From Cavenderia fasciculata (Eukaryota; Evosea; Eumycetozoa; Acytosteliales; Cavenderiaceae): a DNA stretch of 64,000 nt. The DNA lies in NCBI RefSeq assembly GCF_000203815.1, contig NW_004457729.1, positions 2,046,674 to 2,110,673 on the forward strand, given 5' to 3'. Shown here piece by piece: positions 10,492-22,960 of this stretch. Positions within the stretch are counted from its first letter, which is position 1; each line of letters opens with the position of its first letter. The notes below the pieces were generated by a model. The model was not told the DNA's origin, did no database searches, and saw only the letters and a list, made by a program, of their open reading frames with translations. A program made the position numbers and the translations under genes.

Positions 10492-11234
10492 TTAATTGGT
10501 AACCCATTCAGTTTCATTTGTAAATGGATTCCATTTAAGAATTTGGCAATTCTTAAACCAAGGTAATTTCTTTTCAAACAATTGATGGAAAAATTCAGAA
10601 TGACCAATAACAGCAATGACACTTTCATTACGATCCATGATATAATCTTTAAATTGTTGAATTCTCTTGTCCAAATGTTCCCATGGTTCCTTGAATCCAA
10701 TGGTTTTAAAGTATTCCTCTGGATCAATCTTTTCATCTGTTCTAACATCCTCTGGCATATACCACCATCTCTCTTGAATGTGTGATAGATCAAACTCTGG
10801 GAATTCCTTTTCAACATGAGATCTAAATCTACCATTATCATCACTTGTTGCTACATGTTCACTATGATATGTTATTACTTGAACTTTAATTGATTTCTAA
10901 AAATAGAAAAAAAAAGAAATAATAAGTATATATAAATATTAAAATGATTAAATTTATATTATTTACATACTTGTTTAATAACTTCAGAAAAACCTCTACG
11001 AGTTGTATCTAGAGCTCTTGTTAATGGTGAAGAGATGATTAGATCAACATTTAAACCTTCGGCATGTTTTGCTAAATCGTTTGCTTGTGTCTGACCCAAC
11101 TCTGATAGACGTGCATCAAAGTGCCATGGATCAACTTTGTTTATGGCATAAGCTGCATTAAATGTTGATTGACCATGTCTAATTAAATATACAGTCTTAT
11201 TATTACTATTACTTGTTGTTGATGCTCCGTTCAT
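10492..11234 (-). CDS. Histidine phosphatase superfamily protein (phosphoglycerate mutase-like)
   Basis: Two exons (11234-10971, 10896-10492; phase 0) give 222 residues. The catalytic LIRHGQSTFN motif holds phospho-acceptor His20. SPLTRALDTTRRGF supplies the second Arg cluster, and VIGHSEFFHQL supplies the second His at about residue 187. The overall form is that of the small eukaryotic PGAM-like phosphatases found in plants, fungi and amoebae rather than true glycolytic mutase. The substrate is unknown. No signal peptide is seen, so it is probably cytosolic. Confidence 0.88.
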
Positions 11235-11567
11235 CTCTTCTGTCGACGTATTATATATATATTGTAGTATTACAAGTAGGAACTCTACTTATTTCTATTT
11301 CTCTCTCTGTGATTAATGAATCAAACCACCACATATTTAATTTAAATAGGAGATTAAAATTTTTGTTGGTTGGGAGAGGTTACAAAAAACCCAAAAATTG
11401 AGAGGTTGGGTCCAAATATAGTCATTCATGATGGAGTCTCGGAAATTATATATATATATAATTTAATTTAATAATAATATAATTATTTATTTATTGATTT
11501 AACTTGACATCTTTGTATTTACATTGTAGATAGATAGATAGATATAAAAATGGATAGATTTAGATGT
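11235..11567. other. Intergenic
   Basis: AT-rich spacer with a TATATATA tract near 11446 and a TAGA run near 11530. No gene seen. Confidence 0.6.
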
Positions 11568-12236
11568 TTAAATATCAAATTCTTTAAAAAAAGAATCTAA
11601 AACCTCCATATCTCTTTTTTCAAATGGACTGGCACGCATATGGTGATAGTTGGAACCTTCTCTTGTAGAGTAAAGATCGATACCATAGAAACGATTGTGG
11701 GTTGGACACTTGTAGTTTTTGAATGAATGGATTTTGTTGGTGTTGTTGTCACGATCGATTTCCTTGATCTTGCTGCTGAGCACCTTGAAATATCTTGTAC
11801 TGATCATGGGACCATTGTCAACTTGTGCTTTGACTTCATAGACAATGTCGGGATGGTTCCCTTGACCAGACAGTAAATCGGCAAATACAGAGTCCCTAGC
11901 AGTTCGAGTTGGCTTGAATGGAACCAGGTTGTGACAACAAAATGGAGCTGATCCAGGAGCATCGACTTGGGCAGGTGCACTCTCATCCAGTCTTGGCAAA
12001 TTGGCATGGTAACTAATGGAAAAAGATCCAGCATACTTGTCAACTGTTTTCCCATCATTTTCAAGTGTATAGGCTTTCAATAACTTTTCATTATCAAAAT
12101 CAATGATAAAACTTGTGCACTTGGTTGAACGATTTAGTTGAATGGTGATAGCCAAAATATTAGATGTGTTAATATGTTCCTTTGAACAATATGTTTTAAA
12201 TTTTTTGATAATTTCCTTATCACTTAATGATTGCAT
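11568..12236 (-). CDS. Uncharacterised single-exon protein, 222 aa
   Basis: An intact single frame of 222 residues with mixed, unbiased composition and no low-complexity runs, which supports a real gene. No signal peptide or membrane segment is seen. The middle (residues about 110-160: RDSVFADLLSGQ..PDIVYEVKA....STRYFKVLSSKIKEI) has a faint BTB/POZ flavour, not enough to assign. Cys/His residues (FCCHN, YKCPTHNRF) are spaced too irregularly for a known zinc finger. I do not recognise it. It may be dictyostelid-specific. Confidence 0.7.
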   Translation of the reverse strand: MQSLSDKEIIKKFKTYCSKEHINTSNILAITIQLNRSTKCTSFIIDFDNEKLLKAYTLENDGKTVDKYAGSFSISYHANLPRLDESAPAQVDAPGSAPFCCHNLVPFKPTRTARDSVFADLLSGQGNHPDIVYEVKAQVDNGPMISTRYFKVLSSKIKEIDRDNNTNKIHSFKNYKCPTHNRFYGIDLYSTREGSNYHHMRASPFEKRDMEVLDSFFKEFDI

Positions 12237-13006
12237 GATAGTGTCAATTATTTAAAGGTAGTATGACAATTAGATAAAAATATATTTATAAATATTAATA
12301 AATATACCAATGATAAATAATAGAGGCCACTCATTATATTTATACTAAAAATAAACAATTACAAAATGATTTAATTAATAATATAATGGAACATCCCTTT
12401 CTCATTTTACATTTTCAAACACACTCACTATCATTCCAAGTTGGGATCTATTTCAATTGAAATTGATTTAAATCAGGGTACCATTGCCAAAATGTGTGTG
12501 TAGGGAATGAAGATATGTGGGTATTTCGTTGATGAATCATTAAATATCGATTGTTCACCCACTTTCTGATTTCCTGATTTATCTTTTTATTTATTTTTAT
12601 TTTCGATTATCTCTTTTCTTGGCAAGAAAGATAATTAAAATGGATAGTTGGTGTGACCTGTATCTCTAGGAATGAGGTACATGAATTAATTCATAGCACT
12701 ATAATGATCCAGTAGGATCGATTTAAACCCAGCCACAATTTTGTGTCAATCAATCAATACAAATTTTTTTTACTACTAGTTAAATCGATTCATTCATTTC
12801 ATAAATGCAATAAATTACTATAACATTGTGATTAATTAATTAATACTCTTTATTTATTTATTTCGCGAATGATATATATTGTTAAAAATCATGGAATATA
12901 GTTTGAATTGTCTTTCGTAGTCAAACATGTTTTTTTTTTTTTTATGATTTATTATGAATTAATAATAAACATCGAATCACTTGAGTTTAAAAAGTTATTC
13001 ACAAAA
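12237..13006. other. Intergenic
   Basis: AT-rich divergent spacer between the orphan gene and the Nudix-like gene, with several ATTAATTAATTAA-type runs before 12860. No gene seen. Confidence 0.6.
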
Positions 13007-13842
13007 ATGACAAGTATATTTAATAATATAGTTAGAACAAGTAAACCACAGAGTATGGCGTGTATGGCATGTGGTGTATTACCCTATATGATTAGAAACA
13101 ATGAAATATTCTTCTTGATGGGTCAAGAGAATAGAGGTGTATCAGACTTTGGAGGCTATTGTGATGAATCTGATAGATTGTTTCATGTTAGTGCTTCAAG
13201 AGAATTTAGTGAAGAAACAATGGTTGGTTAGACTAGAACAAAGAAGAGTGATGATGATGATGATCAAAAGACTAATCAATCTTATCTTTTTTATGTTTAG
13301 GGATTATTTTGCCAATCATTAGAATTAAGAGGAACAAGAGGAGGTGTAACAAAGAGTACAGAAACAATGACTAAAATACTATCAAACAAAGAGTTACATA
13401 AAGACGGTTATGTAAAAGAATTTATTAATCCTAAAAATAGGTAAATAATAATATGACGATAATAATGATTGATAATGAACTATTTGTATTAATATTAATC
13501 TTTTTGTTGTTTAGTTATAAAATGTTTTGTGCACCAACCAATTTATTTGTATCATCTAAAACCTTTCAAAAGACATTGTTTGTAAATGATAATCGGTTGT
13601 ACAAGGATATGATTATGAATGTTGAAAAGAATACTGTTTGGTGGATCACTATCGATCAATTGATCAGTATCATTAAAGCAAAGACTGGAGAGATGGAGTT
13701 TGATGGTCGTACCGAACGATTGTTTAGAAACTTTTTAGTAACGATTGAACAACCTGAATTTATGGAATTTATCAATAATCTAAAAGCAATGGACTTAAAT
13801 CAAATATTACAATTACAAACTTCTTTATGGAAGGATTCATAA
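13007..13842 (+). CDS. Nudix-hydrolase-like protein
   Basis: Exons 13007-13222, 13301-13440 and 13515-13842 encode 227 residues. I chose ATG 13007 over the in-frame ATG at 12908 because the intervening codons are AT-rich leader and the later ATG has an AAAA context. Residues 23-72 read GVLPYMI...IFFLMGQE....SDFGGYCDESDRLFHVSASREFSEET. This is a Nudix box in which G50, R65, E66, E69 and E70 are kept but the usual Glu after Gly is Asp (D56) with slightly different spacing, as in several amoebal and large-virus Nudix proteins. The C-terminal half (FCAPTNLF... VEKNTVWWITIDQL) forms the second half of the fold. The nucleotide substrate is unknown. Confidence 0.75.
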
Positions 13843-13911
13843 ATCTAGTAGAAATTTTTGTAATATATATTTAATAAATAATTGTATTATTATTGTTAAT
13901 CGCGTTTAATT

Positions 13912-14989
13912 TTATTGTACTTCTGAATCATTTGAAATGGTTGGAGGTTCATTAAAATCTTTCCAAATTAAATCTAAATCGTCTGTAATTTGGTTTGACA
14001 ATTCAAAAGAGTGAAATGAAAGATCATGGAAAATGAATTTGGTAGGGTAATTGTTGGGTAATGATATTTCTTGATAGAGTTTGTTTTGGTATGCCTTTGT
14101 TGTATAACTGTATTGTAGATATGATTCATCTGGTTTGTTTAATGATTCATTGTATAGATTCCAACTATTACCAATCACTATCAATCTACCAAGTGATTGC
14201 GGTGACCAATTGGCCCACAATACATTATCGTATAACTTTCTCGGACAAAATGGCATATAGAATAGTGTCGAGCGTTGTGATTCACAATCTGGTTGACACT
14301 TGACCGATCTTTTACATTGTTCATTCGTTTCAATGATTTTAAATCCCAATAGTGTAGATACGTTGATTTCCATATCCGACATGACTGGATCATATATAAA
14401 CAATGATCCACTAATCTTGAATAAACTATTCAGCGCCAATATAAATGATAGTTGTTCTTGACATTTTTTAGATTCTTCAAAGTTACCAATACCATAACAC
14501 ACAATATCTTCTAATCTATCTTGCAACATTGATTTAATCTTTTCATTTTCTATAATCTCTTTAAAGAATTCTGTATTTTTCATTGTTTCTCTAGAGATTA
14601 ATTAATAAACAAAGTTGTTAGAAATTACAATATATATATATATATATTGATTTCAATCATATCTATCTATACTATACACTATTTCAATGATTGTAGAATG
14701 TAATCTTTTACATTTTTCTTCTTTTTGAAACTTCTGTAAATAGTTTATTATTTTTCCTATTCTTTGTTGTTGTTATCTTTTTCTTCTTTTCATTATTATC
14801 ATCGTCATCATCACCCCAATTAGAAGACATGTTTACTCTTTTAGATAACTCCTTTTCTCGAAGTTGATTATCTCGTTTGATATCATTTGCCGATTGTAGT
14901 TGTGATGGTTTAAGATCTTTCTTTTCATCTCCTTTAAATGCCTTATTCTTTCTTCCTTTAACAATTAATACAAATCCATCTTTATCCAT
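13912..14989 (-). CDS. SRR1-like protein
   Basis: Two exons, 14989-14712 and 14590-13912, give 318 residues. The first exon (DKDGFVLIVKGRKNK.. Asp/Lys-rich) resembles the basic N-terminus of SRR1 proteins and joins in frame to the second through AT|A. The two could be taken for separate genes, but the phase match and the family architecture favour one. The SRR1 domain shows VCYGIGNFEESKKCQEQLSFIL, IYDPVMSDMEI, LGFKII..N, TLFYMPFCPRKLYDNVLWANW and IVIGNSW. SRR1 in plants acts in circadian and light responses; in animals it affects haem or clock regulation. The biochemical role is unknown. Confidence 0.85.
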
Positions 14990-15224
14990 TTGCTATTGAG
15001 TAAATATATTTAAATATATATAACTTTTATCAAACTAATCTGTAAATTTTAGATTGCAAAGCAAAGACGGACGAGGTACAGAACAGACTTTTCTTTTTTA
15101 TTATTTTATTTTTAATTTAATCTTTCTTGTAAATCATTAATTTTAAAATGGATACTACCCTCCTCTCCTTCTTCATTCTATTCTTCTTCTTTAATCATAA
15201 TATTGAGTACAGATAGAAATATAA

Positions 15225-17101
15225 ATGAATCCATATAATCGTTTTAGTAATCGTATGTATATAATCTTCAATCTCTTTGTCTTTTGAATCTATATTAATA
15301 TATTTTCTTTCTATTTATTTTTTAGTACCATTCATTATACCATTAGAGTAATACACCATTTGTTGAAGATTCTATGTTGAAGCAAGTCAGGCATGTTTTA
15401 GAAACTATGAAAAGAGGAATATATCAGAATCCTATGATGTTAAAACAGCAAAACATCATCAATTCTTGTTCATTCCTGATGATTCTGGTATTGGAAAGAC
15501 AAGAGCAGGAGAGGAAATCGCCAATATTCCAGTAGACATTTTGTCTAGTGTTTGTCAAGGTGATCAAGACTTTATCTCGGCAATGAGAGATCCAATCTAT
15601 TGCTACGTCAACCTCAACAACTCTAGTGGTCACTCTTTATGTGAATACATTGACAAGAAAGAAAGAGAGTATCGAATGGGTGCTCGTATTGCTCTTTCAC
15701 AAGACCCAACTTGTAACAATCTATTGGATATTGTAAAGAAATATGACAATTTTGATTTTGATCGTGTCATCCATTCATTACTCATTAACAAACCAAACAA
15801 GACCAATGTGACTTCAATCATCATTCATATCGATAATCATCAACACTTTATAGATTCTATTCAAACCAAGTTTGGCGAGACTCTAGAATACGCAAAACAC
15901 TCTTTTAAACAAATGATTGGTGTGATTGGTGGCCACATGCTCGGCAACACCTCCGATAATCATTTTATCGTTCCTGTACTCACTGGTACTTGCGACAATG
16001 ATGTTCGTTTTGCAATGGCTGAGAATTGGACCAAAACCATCAACCTTGATCCACTAGATCCAACTAAAGTCAATCAACTTGTAGACCACTATCTCAAAGT
16101 CAATAATCGACAATTACTCGATCAACCACATTTTCAAATTGCAATTGGAGAGACAGGATTTATTCCATCCATATTGATCGATTTGTTGAAAAGTGCAAAC
16201 AACAATCAATTACCACTTGGATACCAAGAATCAACCTATCAACTATATGTTGACAAATGGAATTTGGTGATGCAAAATCTGGGCAAAAATTTGATTCAAA
16301 AGTAAAGACACAAATCCTAGACTCGTTATGTTTACTAGCATTCTCTCGTTAAAGCCGTCGACATTCGCCATCCACTCTCAGAATCATCACTCTTTACTGT
16401 TGGTGATGCAAGAAGACTTGGTTTAGCGTATGCAAGTATTGATAAAGTACACCAGTTCCAAATTGTTACTCTCCACACACTCGAAATGGGATTGTATGGA
16501 CTATATTCACCTTTTCCCATATATTTTTATTTGCTTGGTAAATGTATGTCTAACCAAGGTAGCAACAAACTATAGTCGAGAAATGACACCACTCTACCTA
16601 TACTTTAAAGGTGCTACTGGTGCAACCAATCTTCCATTTTATTCTATTACACATACTCCAACCCGAGTCATCTTTGAAAAAGAATCATCACAACAATCCA
16701 TGGAATCACCATATGTGTTGGTATGTAATTGCAAGAATCTATTTGATCCCCAAACCTATTTTAAAGATTCTTCTAAAAGTGGTAATATTCAAGTTTTAAT
16801 CAAACACTTTTTAAATGATCATCAACCAAGTCATAATCATATTCAAGAATGGTATACAAATTTAATGAAAGAAATCTCTTCTTCTCTTCTTGACTCCTCG
16901 TCAACCGCCATTCTTTTATATATTACCAATCAAAAGATATCGAATCCAGAAAAGTTAATATCAGAATTTAACCAATATTGTAAAGATAATAATCTTGAAA
17001 ATAGATATTTATTATTGTTTGATCATGATACCTTTCAAATCTTTCTTTCACCAACTTTTTCTCATCTCTTTAGATCCTCCCTACAAAGAACAAATAAATA
17101 A
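15225..17101 (+). pseudogene. Broken Crinkler (CRN)-like gene
   Basis: A relic of the CRN-like family known in dictyostelids and oomycetes: a short leader exon, a region with a P-loop motif (GIGKTR), and a long C-terminal region characteristic of these proteins. It is broken, with about three or four breaks, and most of the original length is still recognisable, so the decay looks fairly recent. CRN proteins in oomycetes are cell-entering effectors; in Dictyostelium their role is unknown. It is treated as a fossil here. Confidence 0.68.
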
Positions 17102-17436
17102 AAAAATCAATTTGAAAAAAAAAAAAAAAGGAGGGAAATTTGATGATATGATCATTGCCTAAATTGTATTATTACCCTTTTACTTTCAAAACATTATAGT
17201 GTCAAAGTTTTTATATATATTCAATATCTTATCTACTAAAAAGTAGATATATCTACATCTATCATATCTATCATATCTATCATATCTATCATATCTATCA
17301 CATCTAAACTAGTAGATACAATTGTCAATTAGAAGTAATTAAGTTTTCTTCTTTTTCTTTTTCTTTTTTATACTTTTTTATAAATTCTAAATAGTAAACT
17401 CTATTCTAGAGAATCATCATCATCATCATTATCAAT
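17102..17436. repeat. 9-bp minisatellite and small hairpin in the spacer
   Basis: Five tandem copies of ATCTATCAT run from 17257 to 17301 (the last with one change). Just before them, 17231-17248 is a perfect inverted repeat ATCTACT/AGTAGAT with a 4-bp loop. Otherwise the spacer is AT-rich leader of the next gene. Confidence 0.8.
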
Positions 17437-19879
17437 ATGTCACAACATAGACCACATTTATCAGCTTCATCATCATCATTTTATGAAAGTAATCCAAGTG
17501 ATAGATCATATACTATGGGAGGCGGAGGAGGAGGAAGGGTGAATCAAGCACCATCAACAACACCACAGAGAAGAACCAATCCTATGCCTCCAAGTTATCT
17601 GAATACACCAACTAGAATGACACCAGTTGACACTTCATCGACTAGTGGTATATTTGATGATACTCAGGTTGATCATAGATACGATCATGATCAGATACCT
17701 GTCACTCCAATCCGTCCGTCATCCCATCAGCAACACCAACAATACCAATATGAAAATGGGAGAACTCCAGTACACACAAATGGTCCCATCAATTCTTCAT
17801 CTACTACTACAACTCCAGGTGCCTCTGTACCTTTTGAAAGATCAAATGGCAGTAGACCTACCACCTCCACAACAACCCCTTCTTCTCATGTGCCACCCTC
17901 ACCAACTGCACCAAGAAGACCAACAACAGCAACACAACAATCATCGGCTACACCAACAACACAATCATCCATGTTTTCATCGATGCAATATCAAGACAAC
18001 TTTGCTCAAGAGGGAAATGCAATGTCTGATCAATTAAAAAGATCTGCTTATCGAGCTGTAGGACAACAACAACAACAACAACCACAACAACAATCTCAAC
18101 CACAACAACCTCCTCAACAACCACAATACACACAAAGAGATTTGTAAGTACTTACCAAGATCTTAATATTTCATATGTTATTTATATTAATTATTTATTT
18201 TTTATAGTCAACCAACACAATATGTTGATGAAGTTGAACAAAGACATCAACAACAACAACAACAACAACAACAACATTCATATATATCGCCAACTACATC
18301 ACCATCAATAACAAAAGAAGGTGGAGATTATGTATCGGCAATCGAAAAACAATTAAATTTTATTACCAAACAACTGGAAAAGGAAAAGGCAAAGAATAGA
18401 GAATTACAATTATCATATTCCAACCAATCCTCAACAACAACTGCTCCAACATCAATGAATGGTAGTGGTATGAATGGTGATTATTATTCCCATCAACAAC
18501 AACAACAACCACAACAACAACAATCTCAACCACAACAACAACCTCCTCAATATCAACAAAGTCAGAGTCAAGGACAAGGACAACAAAAATATTTTAATAT
18601 TTCAGATGATATAATGGATAATTTTGATGAATTAAATCAAATTAGAAAACAATTGGATGATACAGTTGACAAGTTGTATAGAGAAAAGGAGAAATGTTCG
18701 GAAAAAGAGGCCATCAATACTGATTTGAGAAAACAGATTGATATGATTGAAAGAGAAAAGATGGAACTACAGAAATCAACCTTTTCATTCAAATCACATA
18801 TTTCACTTGTCGAAGGGCGTCTCAAGGAGCGAGAGGCAGAGACCATGTCGCTTCGTGGCGTCAAAGAACACAAACACATCCTAGAGAGAGAAAAGAAATT
18901 GTTGGAAGAAAACAATAGTAAATATCTCGACGACATTAATGACATGTCGATTCGTTTCAACACTACGATTGCCGAAAAGAGCAGAACCGAGGAATCGATG
19001 AAATCGGAAATTGCCAAACTCGGCGAAGACAATCTCAAGTTGGCCCGTGAAAATCTTGCCCTCCGAGAAGATTATGAACAGCAAATCGCACATCTCCAAT
19101 ACTTTCAAAAGAACGAGAATGAAATGAAGAGTGAGATTGGAAGTTTGCAATCGGATATTAAAATTGTCAAAACTGACCACGAAACTCTTAGACGAAAAAA
19201 CGACGAACTCTTGCGTCAACTCAGACAAAAGAGTGCTGTGGCCGACCAGGTGGATCAACTCAGAGAACAATTACACGAAAAGGATCAACATATTGCCAAT
19301 CTTGTCAAGTTTGAAAAGGAGGCCCTACCAAGATTACAAACACTTGAACCCCAAAATAGAAAACTCGACCAACAAGTTCAACAATTGACGGCCGAGATTG
19401 ACAGACTAAAGGATCAAAAGAAACAAGAATCCGCGTCCTATCAATCTAAACTTGCTCTGTTTGAAACCAATATGAAAGCGGCAAGTGCTCATGCTCAACA
19501 AACCATTTCTCAAAAGGATTCTCAATTAAAGGATTATAAGGATAAAATGGATGCTCTTAGAAAACAATTTGGTATGACTAGTATTAGTAGTGGTAGTGGT
19601 GTTGGAGATGGTAGTAGTAGTAGTATGAGTGGTAGTGGAATCCGTACTTCTCCAATGAGTTCTTCACAACATCAACCTCAACCACGTGTTCCACAACCTC
19701 AACCTCATCATCATACTCAACAACCAATACAACAACAAACTCATCATCATCAACAACCAACAACATTTTCACAACAACAACAACATCATACTCAACAACA
19801 ACAACCAATACCAACTCATAGGCCAATGGCAGGAGGTCAATCTGGTGGAATTGGGGGTGGATCATCAATGAGACATTAA
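17437..19879 (+). CDS. Coiled-coil protein with Gln/Ser-rich ends
   Basis: Exons 17437-18143 and 18208-19879 encode 792 residues. The N-terminal 300 residues are low-complexity (Ser, Thr, Pro, Gln). A long heptad-rich coiled coil of about 340 residues follows (from DELNQIRKQLDDTVDKLYREKEK to YKDKMDALRKQFGM). The C-terminus is again Ser/Gly/Gln/His-rich. Coiled-coil segments of this length suggest a structural or scaffold protein, for example at the centrosome, cytoskeleton or Golgi. No diagnostic domain is visible and I cannot name a family. The coiled-coil part uses noticeably more G/C-ending codons than the flanks. Confidence 0.85.
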
Positions 19880-20744
19880 TAAATCATCATCATAATAATC
19901 AATGTATTATTTATTTTTCTAAATCAATAACTAACTCTTAAATGTTAGTCATTTTTGTAAAAAGGACAGTCTTTTTGATCTTTGAACAAATTAAAAGAAT
20001 AGAGTTGATGATCATGACCATGATTGATTAGGGGCTGTGTTCCCTTTTTTTTTTTGAATCTTCTTCTTCTTCATAGGCACTGTGTCATTTTTCTTGGGTT
20101 GGCTCCTCCTCACCGTATCTTTGAACGTTAGAATTCCATGCCAAACAATGTCTGTCACATAATTCAATTTGAAAATTCAAATTTTAAGCGGGTGCAACGG
20201 TCATAATTTTTTATGTGACACAACCTCGCTAGTTCCTTTTTTTGCTTTCTATCTTCACTTGTTCTTTCTTCTTTAATTATAATATACTACCACCCCTCAT
20301 CATTAACCAAAAGTAAATATATATTTATATTATATATAATTACTTTTCAATAATGTAAGTATCCACTACTACTACCAATATACCATACATACCTATATCA
20401 TCATCATCATCATCATCCATCCCCTCTTCTCTATGCTACAACACAACAGTAAACAGTATATGCACACACATGTCAACCAATCAACCAATCAACCAAACAA
20501 CCAATCAGATTCAGATTCGTCTTTTATATTTAGATATACATATATGATCAGTTTTATTAATACCCTTTTTTTTCAATACCTACCAATTACACACTCTTCT
20601 TTCTTTTTCTATTCCTTTCCCATTTTCATAATCCATTCATCATTTCATTTGCATATTTTTTTTATAAATTATTATAATCATCTCTCAATCAATCATCCTC
20701 ATCACACCTCAATCAATCCAATCAATCAATCATATATTTATAGA
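19880..20744. other. Intergenic and cyclin B leader
   Basis: No gene seen. The last 300 bp hold an open but low-complexity leader with TCAATCAATC repeats directly before the cyclin B ATG. Confidence 0.6.
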
Positions 20745-22226
20745 ATGGCAACAATAAATCCACTAGTAAACAAGCCACTTGGCAGATCAAATACAACAGC
20801 ACTTCATAACCTTGGAGGAGGTGTCATTGGAGATGAAAACAAGATCCCAGCCAAGGTATCGGCACTCGATAAGGCAAAGAGTGGAGTCACCCTCAAGTCT
20901 CGTGGTGCTCTATCAGAGATTACCAACAATACCATCTCTGGTGTCGTAGGTAAATCAGGCAAGAGCATGATTGCACCTTCTGCAGTTTTGGTACGTTTGC
21001 CACGCTTTTTCAAAAAATATTTGAATTTTGACTGACCTTGTTTTTTTTTTTTTTTTTTTTTTTTTTTGCCTCTTATTTTCTATTTCTTTTTTTTTTTTTC
21101 TGTTTCCCCTTTTACTACTGTTTAGCCACAACAATCAAACATTGTTCCAAGAATTGTATCAACAAGAGCCAAGAGTGAACTTGGTAATCTTAGAAACCAA
21201 CAACCAACCAAATTGCAAAAGTTGGAAAACTCGGCCATTCCAACTCACATGCCATCGGAACATATGATTGATACCGACCAAGACAAGGACGCAATGATTG
21301 ATGATGTCCATATGGTCGAAGCCGAACAACCTGAAAATATCGATATCTTTGATGCCCATGATCCACAATGTGTCGGGGAATATGTTAATGATATCTTTGC
21401 TTATTATAGAGATAAAGAGGTATGTAATAATAATAATAATATAAACAAACCTGGAAAATAATTATTTATTTATTAATTTAATTTTAATTTTAATTTTTTT
21501 TATTAGATTGCTGATAGAATTGATGGAGATTATATTCATGGACAACAACTTATTAATGAAAAGATGAGAGCCATATTGATTGATTGGATGATGGCTGTAC
21601 ATGTTAGATTCAAGATGATTTCAGAGACCTTTTTCTTGTCTGTCAATATTGTCGATCGTTATTTGAGCAAGGTGTCGATCCCAGTGGGCAAGTTGCAGTT
21701 GGTTGGCATCACCTCGATGTTGTTGGCTGCCAAGTATGAGGAAATCTACTCGCCACAAATCAACGACTTTATTGTCACTAGTGACAATGCCTGCACCAGG
21801 GAAGAGGTGTTGCTCATGGAGCGTAACATCTTGTCTGCCTTGCAATTCCACTTGACTACCACCACTCCATTGCACTTTTTGCGTCGTTTCTCCAAGGCTG
21901 CCGGATCCGACTCGCGCACCCACTCTCTCTCCAAGTATCTCACCGAGTTGTGTATGCTCGACTCTAAGCTCCTCAAGTACCTCCCATCCATGATTGCCGC
22001 CGCGTGCATCTATGTTGCCCGTCGCATGACCAACAGATGTGGACCATACTGGAACGTCACCCTCGAATACTACACTTGCTACAAGGAATCCGATGTTATT
22101 GCCTGTGCCCACGAAATCAACCTTTTAAGAAAGGGCGAAGATCACACCACTCTCAGAGCCACCAAGAAAAAATATTTGTCACCAAAGTTGATGGAAGTTG
22201 CTGCTATTCCTCCAGTTGATTTATAA
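20745..22226 (+). CDS. cycB: B-type cyclin
   Basis: Exons 20745-20990, 21126-21419 and 21507-22226 (all phase 0) give 419 residues. A destruction box RGALSEITN (R53, L56, N61) marks APC/C-dependent degradation. The cyclin box begins at about residue 168 and contains MRAILIDWMMAVHVRFKMISETFFLSVNIVDRYL and LQLVGITSMLLAAKYEEIYSP. The second cyclin fold follows with FLRRFSKAAGSD and LPSMIAAACIYVARR. The protein partners CDK1 for mitotic entry. The upstream open frame from 20433 is AT-rich leader. The cyclin boxes are strongly biased to G/C-ending codons, consistent with high expression. Confidence 0.96.
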
Positions 22227-22960
22227 ATGAATATGAAAGGAAAAAGGAGGAAAAAGAAAAAGAAAGGAGCCAACAACAAACCAGCGGTTTAAAATTGATT
22301 CCATTTTTTTAAAAAATGGAATGAATAACAAATAATAATAATAATTTATATATATCTCCATCTCCATCTCTCATCATCACATAACAATCCAATCAACAAA
22401 CAACAACAATTGGGAATTTTGTACAAAATATCACTACTACCTCCTCCTCCACAATTAACAATCCAATCAACCAATAACTATGACGAACCAACCGAATGTT
22501 TGAAAACAATTTCCATCCATCATCATCATCAATTACCAAATAATTATATTTCTTGTTCTCAGGTTGTTGTTTGAACTATCAACAACTATTTTTTTTTTCT
22601 ATTATTTATTTTTAATTTACTTTTTTTAAAAAAAAAATAATAACCAACAACAACAATAATAATAATAATAATAATCAATCCAATGCTAATCAATTTTTTT
22701 TTCTCATCAAAAAGTACCAACAAGATCCTTATTCTTAGGTGTTAATAAGGAGTTTACTTGTTGTGTTTTTAAAAATAAATTTTCCAAAAAAAAAAAAAAC
22801 CAAAACCAAAACAAACAAACAAACAAAGTTTTTTAATTTATCTAAACAACAAGAAACCATTAATGTTCCTATCTATATATCTATATATATATATTTGTTT
22901 TTAGTTATTATTATTTAAATGTTTTTTTGGTTTTTATTTTATACTTTTAGTTTGAATTGG
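22227..22960. other. Intergenic, cyclin B 3' side
   Basis: A-, T- and CAA-rich spacer between convergent genes, with (AAT)n near 22660 and AAAC repeats near 22800. No gene seen. Confidence 0.6.

Noticed and set aside
12908-13006. Longer N-terminus for the Nudix-like protein
   Set aside because: The extra codons are Phe/Ile/Asn from AT-rich leader and the later ATG has the better A-rich context.
14708-14989. Separate 93-residue gene next to the SRR1-like gene
   Set aside because: Donor and acceptor phases match and the basic N-terminus fits SRR1 proteins, so it was merged as exon 1; RNA evidence could still separate them.
17257-17301. Regularly repeated short units (CRISPR-like at first sight)
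   Set aside because: Direct tandem copies without spacers in a eukaryotic genome; a minisatellite.
20433-20744. Upstream in-frame extension of cyclin B
   Set aside because: Leader composition (TCAATC repeats, T-runs); the protein from 20745 has a normal cyclin B N-terminus with the destruction box at the usual distance.
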